A DNA stretch of 21,744 nucleotides from Devosia sp. (GCA_028290245.1 JAQGKG010000436.1:1-21744); one strand, 5' to 3'; positions 1 to 11,301 are shown, numbered from the stretch's first letter. Program-made: numbers and translations. Notes: generated by a model not told the origin, from the sequence alone.

Positions 1-108
1 GACATAAGAAACCCCCGGGTCACTGCCGCGGCAGTGGGACGCCTTGTTTCGGAATCCGTAGTCACCGAAGCAAAGTTTTCTGCTGCCGCGACAAAGGCCC
101 GGAAATGA
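1..108 (+). CDS. 3' end of a possible unknown protein (partial)
   Basis: Frame 1 is open from the window edge for 35 codons and stops with TGA at 106-108. The visible tail reads roughly NPRVTAAAVGRLVSESVV followed by a basic, Ala-rich end (KARK). A hairpin with a six-T run begins about nine bases after the stop, which is what one expects behind a real plus-strand gene. I do not recognise the family. Frame 3 is also open, so the coding call rests on the plausible amino acid composition and on the terminator. A 16-base perfect palindrome lies inside this stretch. Confidence 0.35.
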   Translation, partial: DIRNPRVTAAAVGRLVSESVVTEAKFSAAATKARK

Positions 109-116
109 AATCAAAA

Positions 117-146
117 GGGCCCGCCCAGAAGTGAGCGGGCTTTTTT
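117..146. terminator. Bidirectional hairpin terminator between the left-edge gene and phrB
   Basis: The arms GCCCGC (119-124) and GCGGGC (135-140) form a stem followed by TTTTTT on the plus strand, a classic rho-independent terminator for whatever enters from the left. On the minus strand the stem lies four bases after the phrB TAA (145-147) and is followed by a moderately T-rich tract, so it probably also ends phrB transcription. The T-run overlaps the phrB stop codon. Confidence 0.75.
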
Positions 147-1695
147 ACGCACCATGCCGCCTTTTGGCCTCCGCTTCCAGGTCCTTCACCACCGCCGCCG
201 CATGGGCTAGCGTTGCGCTCTGCTCAGCCGGGTCCATCCGGTCCCACACCATATAATTGCGCTTCATCCGTGTGTTAGCCGCAAAAACCTGCCGGTTGCG
301 TGCCAGAAAATCCCAATACAGCGCATTGAACGGGCATGCATTGGGCCCATGTCGCAGCTTGGGATTAAACCGGCATCCCTCGCAATAATCGCTCATCTTC
401 GAGATGTAATTGGCGCTGGCGGCATATGGCTTGGAGCCCACCAGCCCTCCGTCGCCAAACTGGCTCATCCCCAGCGTATTGGGCAATTCGACCCACTCGA
501 ACGCATCGATGTAGATAGCCAGATACCATTCGTGCACCTGGAACGGGTCGACGCCCGCCAGCATGGCGAAATTGCCGGTGATCATCAGACGCTGGATGTG
601 ATGCGCATAAGCCGTCTCCAGCGTCTGGCCGATGGCCTGCGCCAGGCAGTTCATCTCGGTCTGGCCGTCCCAGTAGAACCACGGCAGATCGCGCTTGGCG
701 CCCAGCGCATTGCGTTCCCGATAGGCCGGCATTTCGTGCCAGTACACCCCACGCATATATTCCCGCCAGCCGATGATCTGGCGAATGAAGCCCTCGACGC
801 TGTTGAGCGGCGCCCGCCCTTCGAGATATTCCACCTCCGCCGCCCGGCATAAAGCCAGTGGATCGAGCAGGCCCAGGTTGATGTAGGGCGACAGCACCGA
901 ATGATACAGCGTCGCCTCGCTCGCCAGCATCGCGTCCTGATAATCGCCAAACCGCGGCAGCATCTCGTCGAGGAAATGCGCCTGCGCCAGTTCGGCATCG
1001 GCGCGCGTGACGGCATAGCCAAACCGATCCTGCCGCCCCGGATTGTCGATAAACCGCGTGCTGACCAGCGCCATCACCTCCCGCGTAATGGCATCCGGCA
1101 CAAAGCTCAGTGGCCTGGGCATAAACAAGTCCGGCTTGGCAGTCTTGCGGTTCTCCGCGTCAAAGTTCCACCGACCGCCCAGCGGCTGTCCGCCGCCATC
1201 GAGCAGCAACCCGGTTTGTCGCCGCATCTCCCGATAAAAGAACTCCATCGTCCATTCGCGCCGCCCGTCGGCCCAGCCATCGAACATCGCGTGACTGGCA
1301 ATAAACCGATCGTCCTGCTCGATCCCGACAGGCACGCCGGTCAGCTCCGCCCATCCGCGCTGCATCGCCCGCACCCGCCATTCCGCAGCCTCAGTGGCCA
1401 CAATGCGCTCGACCGAATGCCGACCCACAGCGCGTAAAACTTCGCCATCAAGGCTCTGGCTATTGTCAGGATCGGTCAGCCGCACATAGTCGACCCTCCA
1501 GCCGTGCTGGCGCAGCTCATCGGCGAAATGGCGCATCGCCGACAGCACCAGCACCAGTTTTTGCTTGTGATGCCAGGCATAGGTCGTCTCGGTGCCGACC
1601 TCCGCCATCAGCACCACGGCAGTTTCCGTCGTACTGGCCCGAAGCGCCGCCACGTCGAGCGTTAGCTGGTCGCCAAGGATAACCACGAGGTCCAT
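145..1695 (-). CDS. phrB: Iron-sulfur (6-4) photolyase, FeS-BCP/PhrB family
   Basis: This is a 516-residue cryptochrome/photolyase-related protein. It opens with an alpha/beta antenna-type domain (DLVVILGDQL) and has a helical FAD-binding C-terminal half. Four cysteines at residues 350 (MNC), 438 and 441 (YCEGC) and 454 (NACPF) fall at the same spacing, and as I recall the same numbers, as the [4Fe-4S] ligands of Agrobacterium PhrB. Members of that family repair UV-induced (6-4) photoproducts with blue light, using FAD and a lumazine antenna. The ATG has a GGAGAC ribosome site six bases upstream. The gene begins 82 bases after the infB stop, behind an intrinsic terminator, so it probably has its own weak promoter or depends on readthrough. 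The family assignment is strong; the exact lesion specificity is inferred. Confidence 0.93.
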   Translation of the reverse strand: MDLVVILGDQLTLDVAALRASTTETAVVLMAEVGTETTYAWHHKQKLVLVLSAMRHFADELRQHGWRVDYVRLTDPDNSQSLDGEVLRAVGRHSVERIVATEAAEWRVRAMQRGWAELTGVPVGIEQDDRFIASHAMFDGWADGRREWTMEFFYREMRRQTGLLLDGGGQPLGGRWNFDAENRKTAKPDLFMPRPLSFVPDAITREVMALVSTRFIDNPGRQDRFGYAVTRADAELAQAHFLDEMLPRFGDYQDAMLASEATLYHSVLSPYINLGLLDPLALCRAAEVEYLEGRAPLNSVEGFIRQIIGWREYMRGVYWHEMPAYRERNALGAKRDLPWFYWDGQTEMNCLAQAIGQTLETAYAHHIQRLMITGNFAMLAGVDPFQVHEWYLAIYIDAFEWVELPNTLGMSQFGDGGLVGSKPYAASANYISKMSDYCEGCRFNPKLRHGPNACPFNALYWDFLARNRQVFAANTRMKRNYMVWDRMDPAEQSATLAHAAAVVKDLEAEAKRRHGA

Positions 1696-1726
1696 GCTGT
1701 CTCCGAATTGCGGCTACAGCTCAAAC

Positions 1727-1756
1727 GAAACGGGCGCCCGATTGGACGCCCGTTTC
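1727..1756 (-). terminator. Intrinsic terminator after infB
   Basis: The arms at 1727-1736 and 1747-1756 (GAAACGGGCG and its exact reverse complement) form a perfect 10-bp stem, which can be extended by two more pairs past one mismatch to a GATT loop. On the minus strand it lies about 20 bases after the infB stop and is followed by GTTTGAG, only a weak U tract. It separates the rimP-infB operon from phrB and may allow some readthrough. Confidence 0.65.
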
Positions 1757-1776
1757 TCAAATTATTGCAAAAAACC

Positions 1777-4678
<2,902 letters not shown>

Positions 4679-4686
<8 letters not shown>

Positions 4687-5380
4687 GTATCTCGCGTCTT
4701 TCGTCGGTGGCCTCGGGCAAAAGGTCACCGTCAACCGCAGCGCGGTCGGTGTCCTTTTCCGTCGGTTTAGCAGTATAAAGGGCCAGTCTCCGGGCCTTTT
4801 CTACTGCTGCTTGGGCTGCAGCCCCTCTTGTGAGGGCAGCATGTATCACATTTTCAAGGCCAAGTGCCAAACCCATTTGATCTGAGTTGAGCAATTCGAA
4901 ATGGGGCACTTCGAAGCCTTGGATTCCTTCTTCTTCGGCGGCGTAATGCAGCGCCTTGAGCGGGCCGACCATCTTGCTGCGGCCGTCTTCTGCTGCATCG
5001 GATGCCGTGATCAGCGCGATCAGGCTTCCATTGTCGATCAGGGCACGCACCTTGGTGGCGCCGAAGGTCAGTTGACCCGCCTTGCGGGCCATGCCGAGCG
5101 CATTGAGATAACGCGCTTCAAGCCGGGTCTGGGTCAGGCCGGGCAGGTCGTCCGGCAGTTTGACCTCAGTCTTGAGGCTGCGCGCAAAGACCTTCTTTTT
5201 GACCGCCTCGGCCACGAGGACCTTGTTGAGGCTGATCCAGACGCCGCGACCCTCGGCCTTGGCATCGGTATCGGGGACCAATACATCATCGGGCCCCAGT
5301 ACGAAACGGATCAGCTCTGCCACGGGCTTTTCGGCCCGTGTCAGTGCACACATCCGTGTCGTTTCTTCGCGGCGGGCCAT
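4679..5380 (-). CDS. ylxR: YlxR-type RNA-binding protein fused to an L7Ae-like domain
   Basis: This 233-residue protein has two parts. Residues 1 to about 95 match the DUF448/YlxR fold (ETTRMCALTR and GRGVWISL motifs), a small protein family found next to nusA. Residues about 105-200 (NALGMARKAGQLTFGATKV..., then LIALITASDAAEDG) look like an L7Ae/YlxQ-like RNA-binding domain. Gram-positive bacteria often encode these as two adjacent genes; here they are one chain, as is usual in alphaproteobacteria. The ATG at 5380 is preferred over an upstream in-frame start because the conserved MARREETTR begins there and AAGGAC lies five bases before it. It sits 23 bases after nusA and overlaps infB by eight bases. 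A role in transcription termination or RNA binding is inferred from family and context. Confidence 0.9.
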
Positions 5381-5403
5381 CTGGTCCTTCGCTCCGAAAC
5401 GGC

Positions 5404-7005
5404 TTAAGCCGTCGCCTCTTCGTCGGCGACATCTTCGCCTTCGACAGGTGGCAGGTCTTCGGCATTGATCCAACCGGCCTTGATACGGGCCTGCATGATC
5501 ATGTCTTCGGCTTCTTCTCGGCTTACCGGGAAGTCCTTGAAAGTGCCTTCGAAACGCTTGGTCTCGCCGTCCTTGCGTTCGCTCCAGCCGATCAGGTCAT
5601 CGGCGGCGCAGCCAGCAAAGTCTTCCACCGTCTTGATGTCTTCCTTGCCCAGCGCAACCAGCATGGATGCGGTCAGTCCAGCGATCTCATAGAGCTCGTC
5701 CTCGACGCCAAGCGCCTTGCGCTCGTCATCATGGGCGCGGTCGATGGCCGCCAGATATTCGGTGGCGCGGTTCTGGATTTCGCCGGCAGTCTCTTCGTCG
5801 AAGCCTTCGATCGAAGCGATTTCGTTCGCATCGATATAGGCAAGCTCTTCGACCGAGGAGAACCCTTCGGAAGCCAATAGTTGGGCAACCATCTCGTCAA
5901 CGTCAAGGGCTGTCATGAAGAGGCTCGAACGCTCGGAGAATTCCTTCTGGCGACGTTCGCTCTCTTCCTGCTCGGTCAGGATGTCGATATCCCAGCCGAT
6001 AAGCTGCGAAGCGAGACGCACGTTCTGGCCACGACGGCCAATGGCCAGCGATAGCTGCTCATCCGGCACCACGACTTCGATACGCTCGGCCTGCTCGTCG
6101 AGCACCACCTTGGCAACGTCGGCCGGCTGCAGAGCCGAGACCACGAGGTCGGCAATGGTGTCGGTCCACGGAATGATGTCGATCTTTTCGCCCTGCAGTT
6201 CGGCCACGACGGCCTGAACGCGCGAACCACGCATACCAACGCAGGCGCCAACCGGATCGATCGAGCTGTCATTGGAAGTCACGGCAATCTTGGCGCGCGA
6301 ACCCGGATCGCGAGCGATCGAGCGGATGGTGATCACGCCATCATAGATCTCGGGCACTTCCTGCATGAACAGCTTGGCCATGAACTGCGGATGGGTGCGT
6401 GACAGGAAAATCTGTGGACCGCGCTGTTCGCGGCGCACGTCATACACATAGGCACGTACGCGATCGCCATAGCGGAACATTTCGCGCGGGATTAGCTCGT
6501 CGCGGCGGATGATGGCTTCGCCACGACCCAGGTCGACGATCACATTGCCATATTCGACGCGCTTGACGGTGCCGTTGACGATCTCGCCGATGCGGTTGAA
6601 ATATTCGTCATACATGCGCTCGCGCTCGGCATCGCGCACCTTTTGCACGATGACCTGCTTGGCAGACTGCGCAGCGATACGGCCGAATTCCATCGGCGGC
6701 AGCGGCTCGGTCAAAAAGTCACCGATCTTGGCTTCCGGCGACTTGATCTGGGCAAACTTGAGATCGATCTGGCGGCTGGTCTCTTCGACGGTCTCGACGA
6801 TTTCCAGCAGGCGCCACATCCGGGTTTCACCCGAACGCGGATTGATCTCGACCTTGATCTCGGTCTCCGCGCCGTAACGGCCCTTGGCGGCCTTTTCCAT
6901 GGCGTCCTGCATTGCCTCGATCACGACCATGCGGTCGATCGATTTCTCGCGGGCAACAGCATCTGCGATCTGCAACAGCTCGAGGCGGTTCGCACTAACG
7001 GCCAT
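5404..7005 (-). CDS. nusA: Transcription termination/antitermination factor NusA
   Basis: NusA binds RNA polymerase and modulates pausing, intrinsic termination and antitermination. The 533-residue protein shows an N-terminal polymerase-binding domain (IADAVAREKSIDRMVV), an S1 domain at about 135-200 (GEIVNGTVKRVEYGNVIVDLG), and two KH domains with GACVGMRGSRV near 252 and IGRRGQNVRLAS near 320. A C-terminal helical region carries two acidic helix-hairpin-helix-like repeats (DDLIGWSERKDG and similar). The ATG directly abuts the rimP TAA and has an AGGGAGACC ribosome site inside rimP. It is the second gene of the operon. If NusA acts on the hairpin in the operon leader it could control its own expression; that is inference. 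Confidence 0.97.
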   Translation of the reverse strand: MAVSANRLELLQIADAVAREKSIDRMVVIEAMQDAMEKAAKGRYGAETEIKVEINPRSGETRMWRLLEIVETVEETSRQIDLKFAQIKSPEAKIGDFLTEPLPPMEFGRIAAQSAKQVIVQKVRDAERERMYDEYFNRIGEIVNGTVKRVEYGNVIVDLGRGEAIIRRDELIPREMFRYGDRVRAYVYDVRREQRGPQIFLSRTHPQFMAKLFMQEVPEIYDGVITIRSIARDPGSRAKIAVTSNDSSIDPVGACVGMRGSRVQAVVAELQGEKIDIIPWTDTIADLVVSALQPADVAKVVLDEQAERIEVVVPDEQLSLAIGRRGQNVRLASQLIGWDIDILTEQEESERRQKEFSERSSLFMTALDVDEMVAQLLASEGFSSVEELAYIDANEIASIEGFDEETAGEIQNRATEYLAAIDRAHDDERKALGVEDELYEIAGLTASMLVALGKEDIKTVEDFAGCAADDLIGWSERKDGETKRFEGTFKDFPVSREEAEDMIMQARIKAGWINAEDLPPVEGEDVADEEATA

Positions 7006-7689
7006 TTACTTGGTCTCCCTGGGAGGATTGGATTCCGCCGTATCCTCGACCGCATCGGTCTCAGGGTCTTCGGCTTGAGAGGATTCGTCGTCATTGTCGG
7101 CTTCGGCGTATTCGACCGTTTCGGTCTCATCGTCGTCGATGGGATTGGCTTCCTGGTCGATCCGGGCCTTTTCCATCAATGCATCGGTCATCACCAGCTT
7201 GGCTTCGCCAATGGTAATGAACGGCAGGCGATGGTCGGGGTCGGTGCCGGTCGGCGCGTCGGGCAGGGTGATCACCACCGCATCCTCGTCCACGGACTTG
7301 ATGAAGCCGCGGAAGCGCTTGCGGCCATTGATCATGTCCGAAAGTTCGATTTTTACGTCGTGACCGACATAGGCGGCGAAATCACGGCGACGCACCAACG
7401 GCCGGTCGATACCGGGGGAGCTGACTTCCAGATGATATTCGCGCTCGATCGGGTCTTCCACGTCCAGCGCTGGCGACAGGTCCTTGGACAGCTTCTCGCA
7501 GTTGACGATGGTAAATCGCCCATTCTCGTCTTCGGCCATGATCTGCAGCGTGCAGCCATTTTCCTGGGTGATTTTCACCCGCACGAGAGAGAAGCCCAGG
7601 CCATTGGCCACCGGCTCGACAATACGGGATACCCGGGCTTCGAGGCCCGTTTCCTTGATAAAGCGCTGTTCGGTGAGGTCGAAGCTCAT
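7006..7689 (-). CDS. rimP: Ribosome maturation factor RimP
   Basis: RimP assists maturation of the 30S subunit. The N-terminal alpha/beta domain (IVEPVANGLGFSLVRVKI) and the conserved EVSSPGIDRPL motif near residue 110, followed by a C-terminal SH3-like domain, identify the DUF150 family. The protein has 227 residues, longer than the roughly 150 of E. coli RimP, because of an acidic tail from about residue 180 (DDDETETVEYAEADNDDES and more). GGGGAA precedes the ATG. It is the first gene of the operon, 82 bases after the predicted transcription start, with a terminator-like hairpin in between. Its stop touches the nusA start with no gap. Confidence 0.95.
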   Translation of the reverse strand: MSFDLTEQRFIKETGLEARVSRIVEPVANGLGFSLVRVKITQENGCTLQIMAEDENGRFTIVNCEKLSKDLSPALDVEDPIEREYHLEVSSPGIDRPLVRRRDFAAYVGHDVKIELSDMINGRKRFRGFIKSVDEDAVVITLPDAPTGTDPDHRLPFITIGEAKLVMTDALMEKARIDQEANPIDDDETETVEYAEADNDDESSQAEDPETDAVEDTAESNPPRETK

Positions 7690-7716
7690 CGTTCCCCAAA
7701 ATTCTCAAAAGACGGT

Positions 7717-7752
7717 AATAAAAAAGAGCGGGGCCGGGGAGGCTCCCACTCT
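7717..7752 (-). terminator. Terminator-like hairpin in the leader of the rimP-nusA-infB operon
   Basis: On the minus strand AGAGTGGG (7752-7745) pairs with CCCGCTCT (7732-7725) over eight bases with one G-U pair. After a bulged A, three more GC pairs close a five-base loop, and TTTTTTATT follows at once (7725-7717). This is a textbook intrinsic terminator, yet it lies between the predicted promoter and rimP, so it should act as an attenuator rather than as the end of a gene. No minus-strand gene ends just upstream of it. Confidence 0.75.
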
Positions 7753-7777
7753 GCAAATTGCTAGAGATGTTGACGCC

Positions 7778-7806
7778 TATATAGCGCCATTGCTCCGGAG
7801 TGGCAA
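7778..7806 (-). promoter_or_regulatory. Promoter of the rimP-nusA-ylxR-infB operon
   Basis: On the minus strand TTGCCA (7806-7801) and TATATA (7783-7778) are separated by exactly 17 bases, a good match to a sigma70-type promoter. The expected start near 7771 gives a leader of about 82 bases that contains the terminator-like hairpin. No gene lies upstream on this strand for over 700 bases, which fits an operon promoter. Confidence 0.7.
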
Positions 7807-8073
7807 GGCTTCAAGCTTGAGCCAGCTAACCGGCAGCATGCGGCGCGTTAATTGGTGTTTGCTGCCAGCCCTGCTGCAGGTCCGATCCGGCTGGTCAGTC
7901 CAGGCTTTAGTGTGCCCGATATCAAAATGAAAAACATGCAGCTTTTCGACATCATACTGTTGCACATTATAGCTGACCATTTTGCCGGTCAAAAAGCGTA
8001 CGAGCGCCCCTTCGGCGTTCAAAAGCCCCGTCCAAAATTGGCCCCGACAGCCGCAAACCCCTTGCTGGCCGGA

Positions 8074-8091
8074 GCGTCACAAAACTGTAAC
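8074..8091 (+). promoter_or_regulatory. Pho-box-like direct repeat (candidate)
   Basis: The 18 bases at this position (core GTCACAAAACTGTAAC) agree with the classical PhoB-box consensus at 13 of 18 positions by my hand alignment, with two TGT/GTCA-type half sites 11 bases apart. It lies 167 bases upstream of the small secreted-protein gene. No clear -10 at the usual distance was found, so this is only a candidate. Confidence 0.25.
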
Positions 8092-8125
8092 CCGGTAGCC
8101 CGAAGGAAACTAGGGTACCGCATAA

Positions 8126-8178
8126 CCCCTTGATTTCTTTTATAAAACGGTCGGCATGCCTGCCTGAACTTCAAGGGG
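8126..8178. repeat. Inverted repeat CCCCTTGA ... TCAAGGGG
   Basis: Two perfect 8-base inverted arms (8126-8133 and 8171-8178) are separated by 37 bases. They lie 80 to 132 bases upstream of the small secreted-protein gene. The pair could form a long-range stem in its leader RNA, or be two half sites of a looped operator. Confidence 0.4.
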
Positions 8179-8257
8179 CAAAATGTGCTAAATCGTCACT
8201 TGAGGACCGGTCGGATCATAATCATTTCCAGGTTGTTCAACGAAAGGAACACCGAAA

Positions 8258-8533
8258 ATGATCAAGAACACAGTTATCGCCCTCGTCGCCGTTGCCACCT
8301 TTGCCGGCGCTGCCGCACCAGCCTTCGCCGAATCCATCTTTGGCGACAATCCCTCCGAGGCAACACGTCAGTTCACCAGCAACTCCATCATTTCCCAGCT
8401 TCAGCAGCGCGGGATCAATGTAAGTTCGGTTGAAGACTATAACGGTCTGGTTCGCGCTTACGTCACCCTGGAAGACGGCAAGCAGGCAATGCAGTTCTAT
8501 ACGCCTGACTCGCTGGTGCAGGTTGCGCTCTAA
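8258..8533 (+). CDS. Small secreted (periplasmic) protein of unknown function
   Basis: This gene encodes 91 residues. Residues 1-24 form a clear Sec signal peptide: a basic start (MIKN), a hydrophobic core (VIALVAVATFAGAA) and a cleavage site after AFA. The mature part, about 67 residues, has no cysteine and ends in an alternating hydrophobic pattern (GLVRAYVTLEDG, AMQFYTPDSL). This resembles the beta-rich end of small periplasmic domains such as PepSY, but I cannot assign a family. AAGGAA lies ten bases before the ATG, so the start is well supported. It stands alone, converging on the hxlR-type gene with a shared hairpin between them. The long upstream region suggests regulated expression. 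Confidence 0.8.
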   Translation: MIKNTVIALVAVATFAGAAAPAFAESIFGDNPSEATRQFTSNSIISQLQQRGINVSSVEDYNGLVRAYVTLEDGKQAMQFYTPDSLVQVAL

Positions 8534-8545
8534 CTAGCCTGCCAC

Positions 8546-8571
8546 GGTGCCGCCGGTTCGCCGACGGCACC
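8546..8571. terminator. Hairpin between the convergent secreted-protein and HxlR-type genes
   Basis: GGTGCCG (8546-8552) pairs with CGGCACC (8565-8571). Inside a single mismatch, CGG and CCG close a TTCG loop. The stem lies 12 bases after the stop of the plus-strand gene and 12 bases beyond the stop of the minus-strand one. There is no T-run on either side, so it is a weak or rho-assisted bidirectional terminator, or an mRNA 3' protector. Confidence 0.5.
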
Positions 8572-8582
8572 CGTAGGCCGCT

Positions 8583-8966
8583 TTAGCGGGCCTGCACGAT
8601 CCGTATTGGCGGTTCGCCGCCATGGGCATCAAAACGTTCCCGGGCAGCCCGGACCATCGCCCCATTGCGGTCCGCAAAATTCTGCAAGCTATCGGCAAGC
8701 AGCAACAACTCCTGGCCAAGCACGGTCAATTCATAATCGACGCGCGGCGGAATCGTCGCAAACATGGTGCGGGTAACGAACCCGTCTCGCTCAAGCTCGC
8801 GCAGTGTGATTGTCAGTGTCTTCTGCGATATGCCGCCGGCCCGCTTGATCTCGTTAAATCGGCGCGTCTCGTCGCGCAGCAAGGTCACCACCGTCAGCGT
8901 CCACTTTCCCGGCTTCACCGTCAGCACCTGAAAATCATGCTGGCTGGATGTGGACAAAGAAGACAT
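8583..8966 (-). CDS. HxlR-family winged-helix transcriptional regulator
   Basis: The 127-residue protein matches the HxlR family: KPGKWTLTVVTLLRDETRRFNEIKRA leads into the recognition region GISQKTLTITLRELERDGFVTR and the wing (IPPRVDYELTVLG). These proteins are dimeric DNA-binding regulators, often of redox, aldehyde or quinone stress genes. Unlike many relatives, which have a conserved cysteine just before the GGKW-like motif, this one has none anywhere, so thiol sensing is unlikely. Its target is not evident; nothing is divergent from it at close range. It lies between trmB and rimP and converges with the small secreted-protein gene. GGGG lies six bases before the ATG. Confidence 0.9.
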   Translation of the reverse strand: MSSLSTSSQHDFQVLTVKPGKWTLTVVTLLRDETRRFNEIKRAGGISQKTLTITLRELERDGFVTRTMFATIPPRVDYELTVLGQELLLLADSLQNFADRNGAMVRAARERFDAHGGEPPIRIVQAR

Positions 8967-9087
8967 GGCGAACCCCGAAACTGCTTATCGAAGGTCCGAT
9001 ATGGGGCGCGATTGCGTCACTACCAGTGCCAGATCGTATTAAACTTTGACATGTCTGCGGACGGCAGCGTTCGCTAACGCCGTATAG

Positions 9088-9792
9088 TCACTGTCGCCGA
9101 AAGCTGAAATAGAAGCTGATCAACCGACCTTCGCGACGGGCCTTCTGCTCGTAACGCGTTGCCTCCCAGCCCTCATAAGGCTTGTGCCAGCTGCCCGGCT
9201 TTCCCGGCGCAAAGCTGAACTGCGGCTCCCGAACGATATGGGCCAAAGTCCAGTTCGCATAATCCTCGATATCACTGGCGAAGTGAAACAGCCCACCCGG
9301 GCGGATCACCCGTGCCAGCTCTTTCAGTGTCGTTGGCGAGACGAAGCGCCGCTTGTGATGCCGCGTCTTGGGCCAAGGATCGGGATACAGCAGATAGACC
9401 TCATCCAGCGAGGCGTCGGGCAGCTCGACCAGCAACTTGAACGCATCGTCGGTGAACAGCTGGATGTTGCGCAGGTTCTCGGCCGCAATGGTCTGCACCA
9501 TCTTGCCGATCCCACCGGTAAACACCTCGCAGCCGATATAGCCGGTTTGCGGATGACGCCCAGCCTCGAGCGCCAGATGCTCACCGCCGCCGTAACCGAT
9601 CTCGACTATAATCTTCTCGGCGTCCGGAAAAAGACTGCTGGGATCGAGCCTGCCACTGAGCTTGAACTCGAGGTCAGGCAGCGTAGCGTCAAACACCGCC
9701 TGTTGCCCGCCATGCAGCTTCTTGCCGGACCGCCGCCCAAAAAAAGCACGCGGTTCGCCGGAACGAGTCTTGGGAAGCTGGTGGTCGGTCAT
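9088..9792 (-). CDS. trmB: tRNA (guanine-N7-)-methyltransferase TrmB
   Basis: TrmB methylates G46 in the variable loop of many tRNAs, using S-adenosylmethionine. The protein has 234 residues, with the SAM-binding motif VEIGYGGGEHL near residue 60, the acidic motif QLFTDDAFKLL, and the family signature YPDPWPKTRHHKRRFV near 140. The start MTDHQLPKTRSGEPRAFFGRR is typical of rhizobial members. It follows metK, which makes its methyl donor, after 128 bases on the same strand; that order is common in the group. The ribosome site is weak (AGGCC). Confidence 0.95.
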   Translation of the reverse strand: MTDHQLPKTRSGEPRAFFGRRSGKKLHGGQQAVFDATLPDLEFKLSGRLDPSSLFPDAEKIIVEIGYGGGEHLALEAGRHPQTGYIGCEVFTGGIGKMVQTIAAENLRNIQLFTDDAFKLLVELPDASLDEVYLLYPDPWPKTRHHKRRFVSPTTLKELARVIRPGGLFHFASDIEDYANWTLAHIVREPQFSFAPGKPGSWHKPYEGWEATRYEQKARREGRLISFYFSFRRQ

Positions 9793-9920
9793 GACGGCCT
9801 AGATCAGAAAGTGCACAAGTGCGCCTATGACCACGAGACCGATAACGATGGCAAGGGGTGTCCCATATGGGGGCGTCCGGACGGGTTGCTAGGCCCGAAC
9901 GCCAAAGGTTTATCTGAAAC

Positions 9921-11177
<1,257 letters not shown>

Positions 11178-11238
11178 CGAACATCCCCTGAACGTGAAAA
11201 AGCTGCCCAAACCGGGCAATTGCGACGGGTTGTGACAT

Positions 11239-11252
11239 CGGCAGTCCTGCCG
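11239..11252. promoter_or_regulatory. 14-base dyad in the metK promoter region (candidate operator)
   Basis: CGGCAG-TC-CTGCCG is a perfect dyad. On the minus strand it directly follows a TTGACC (11257-11252) that could serve as the metK -35 box, so it would lie in the promoter spacer. The matching -10 (TCACAA or CACAAC) is poor, so both promoter and operator are tentative. Confidence 0.35.
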
Positions 11253-11281
11253 GTCAAGCGGGATATAAAGAAAGCTTGATA

Positions 11282-11301
11282 TCCCGAAGCGCCAATCGGG
11301 A
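11282..11301 (-). terminator. Hairpin after lnt
   Basis: TCCCGA and TCGGGA arms (11301-11296 and 11287-11282 on the minus strand) enclose an eight-base loop about 30 bases after the lnt stop. The following bases include CTTTCTTT but no uninterrupted T-run. It may partly terminate lnt before metK. Confidence 0.35.

Larger units (their letters stand above)
7807..8257. other. Non-coding stretch between the rimP promoter and the secreted-protein gene
   Basis: About 450 bases have no convincing gene. Short open frames on both strands have unnatural compositions and no ribosome sites. The left part is upstream of the divergent rimP promoter. The right part holds a Pho-box-like direct repeat (8074-8091) and a long-armed inverted repeat (8126-8178) before the small plus-strand gene. 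I found no tRNA or recognisable riboswitch. Confidence 0.5.

Noticed and set aside
7777..8133. Overlapping short open frames on both strands in the rimP upstream region
   Set aside because: They cover the rimP promoter, lack ribosome sites and have unnatural residue composition.
8185..8433. Alternative plus-strand frame overlapping the small secreted-protein gene
   Set aside because: Its sequence is Arg/His-rich shadow coding, while the other frame has a clean signal peptide and ribosome site.
9793..9920. A minus-strand open tail between metK and trmB reading like a membrane helix (LAIVIGLVVIGALVHFLI)
   Set aside because: An in-frame TAG lies 12 codons before the helix and there is no ATG, GTG or TTG start between them. 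It may be the remnant of a tiny membrane protein, but it cannot be called a gene.
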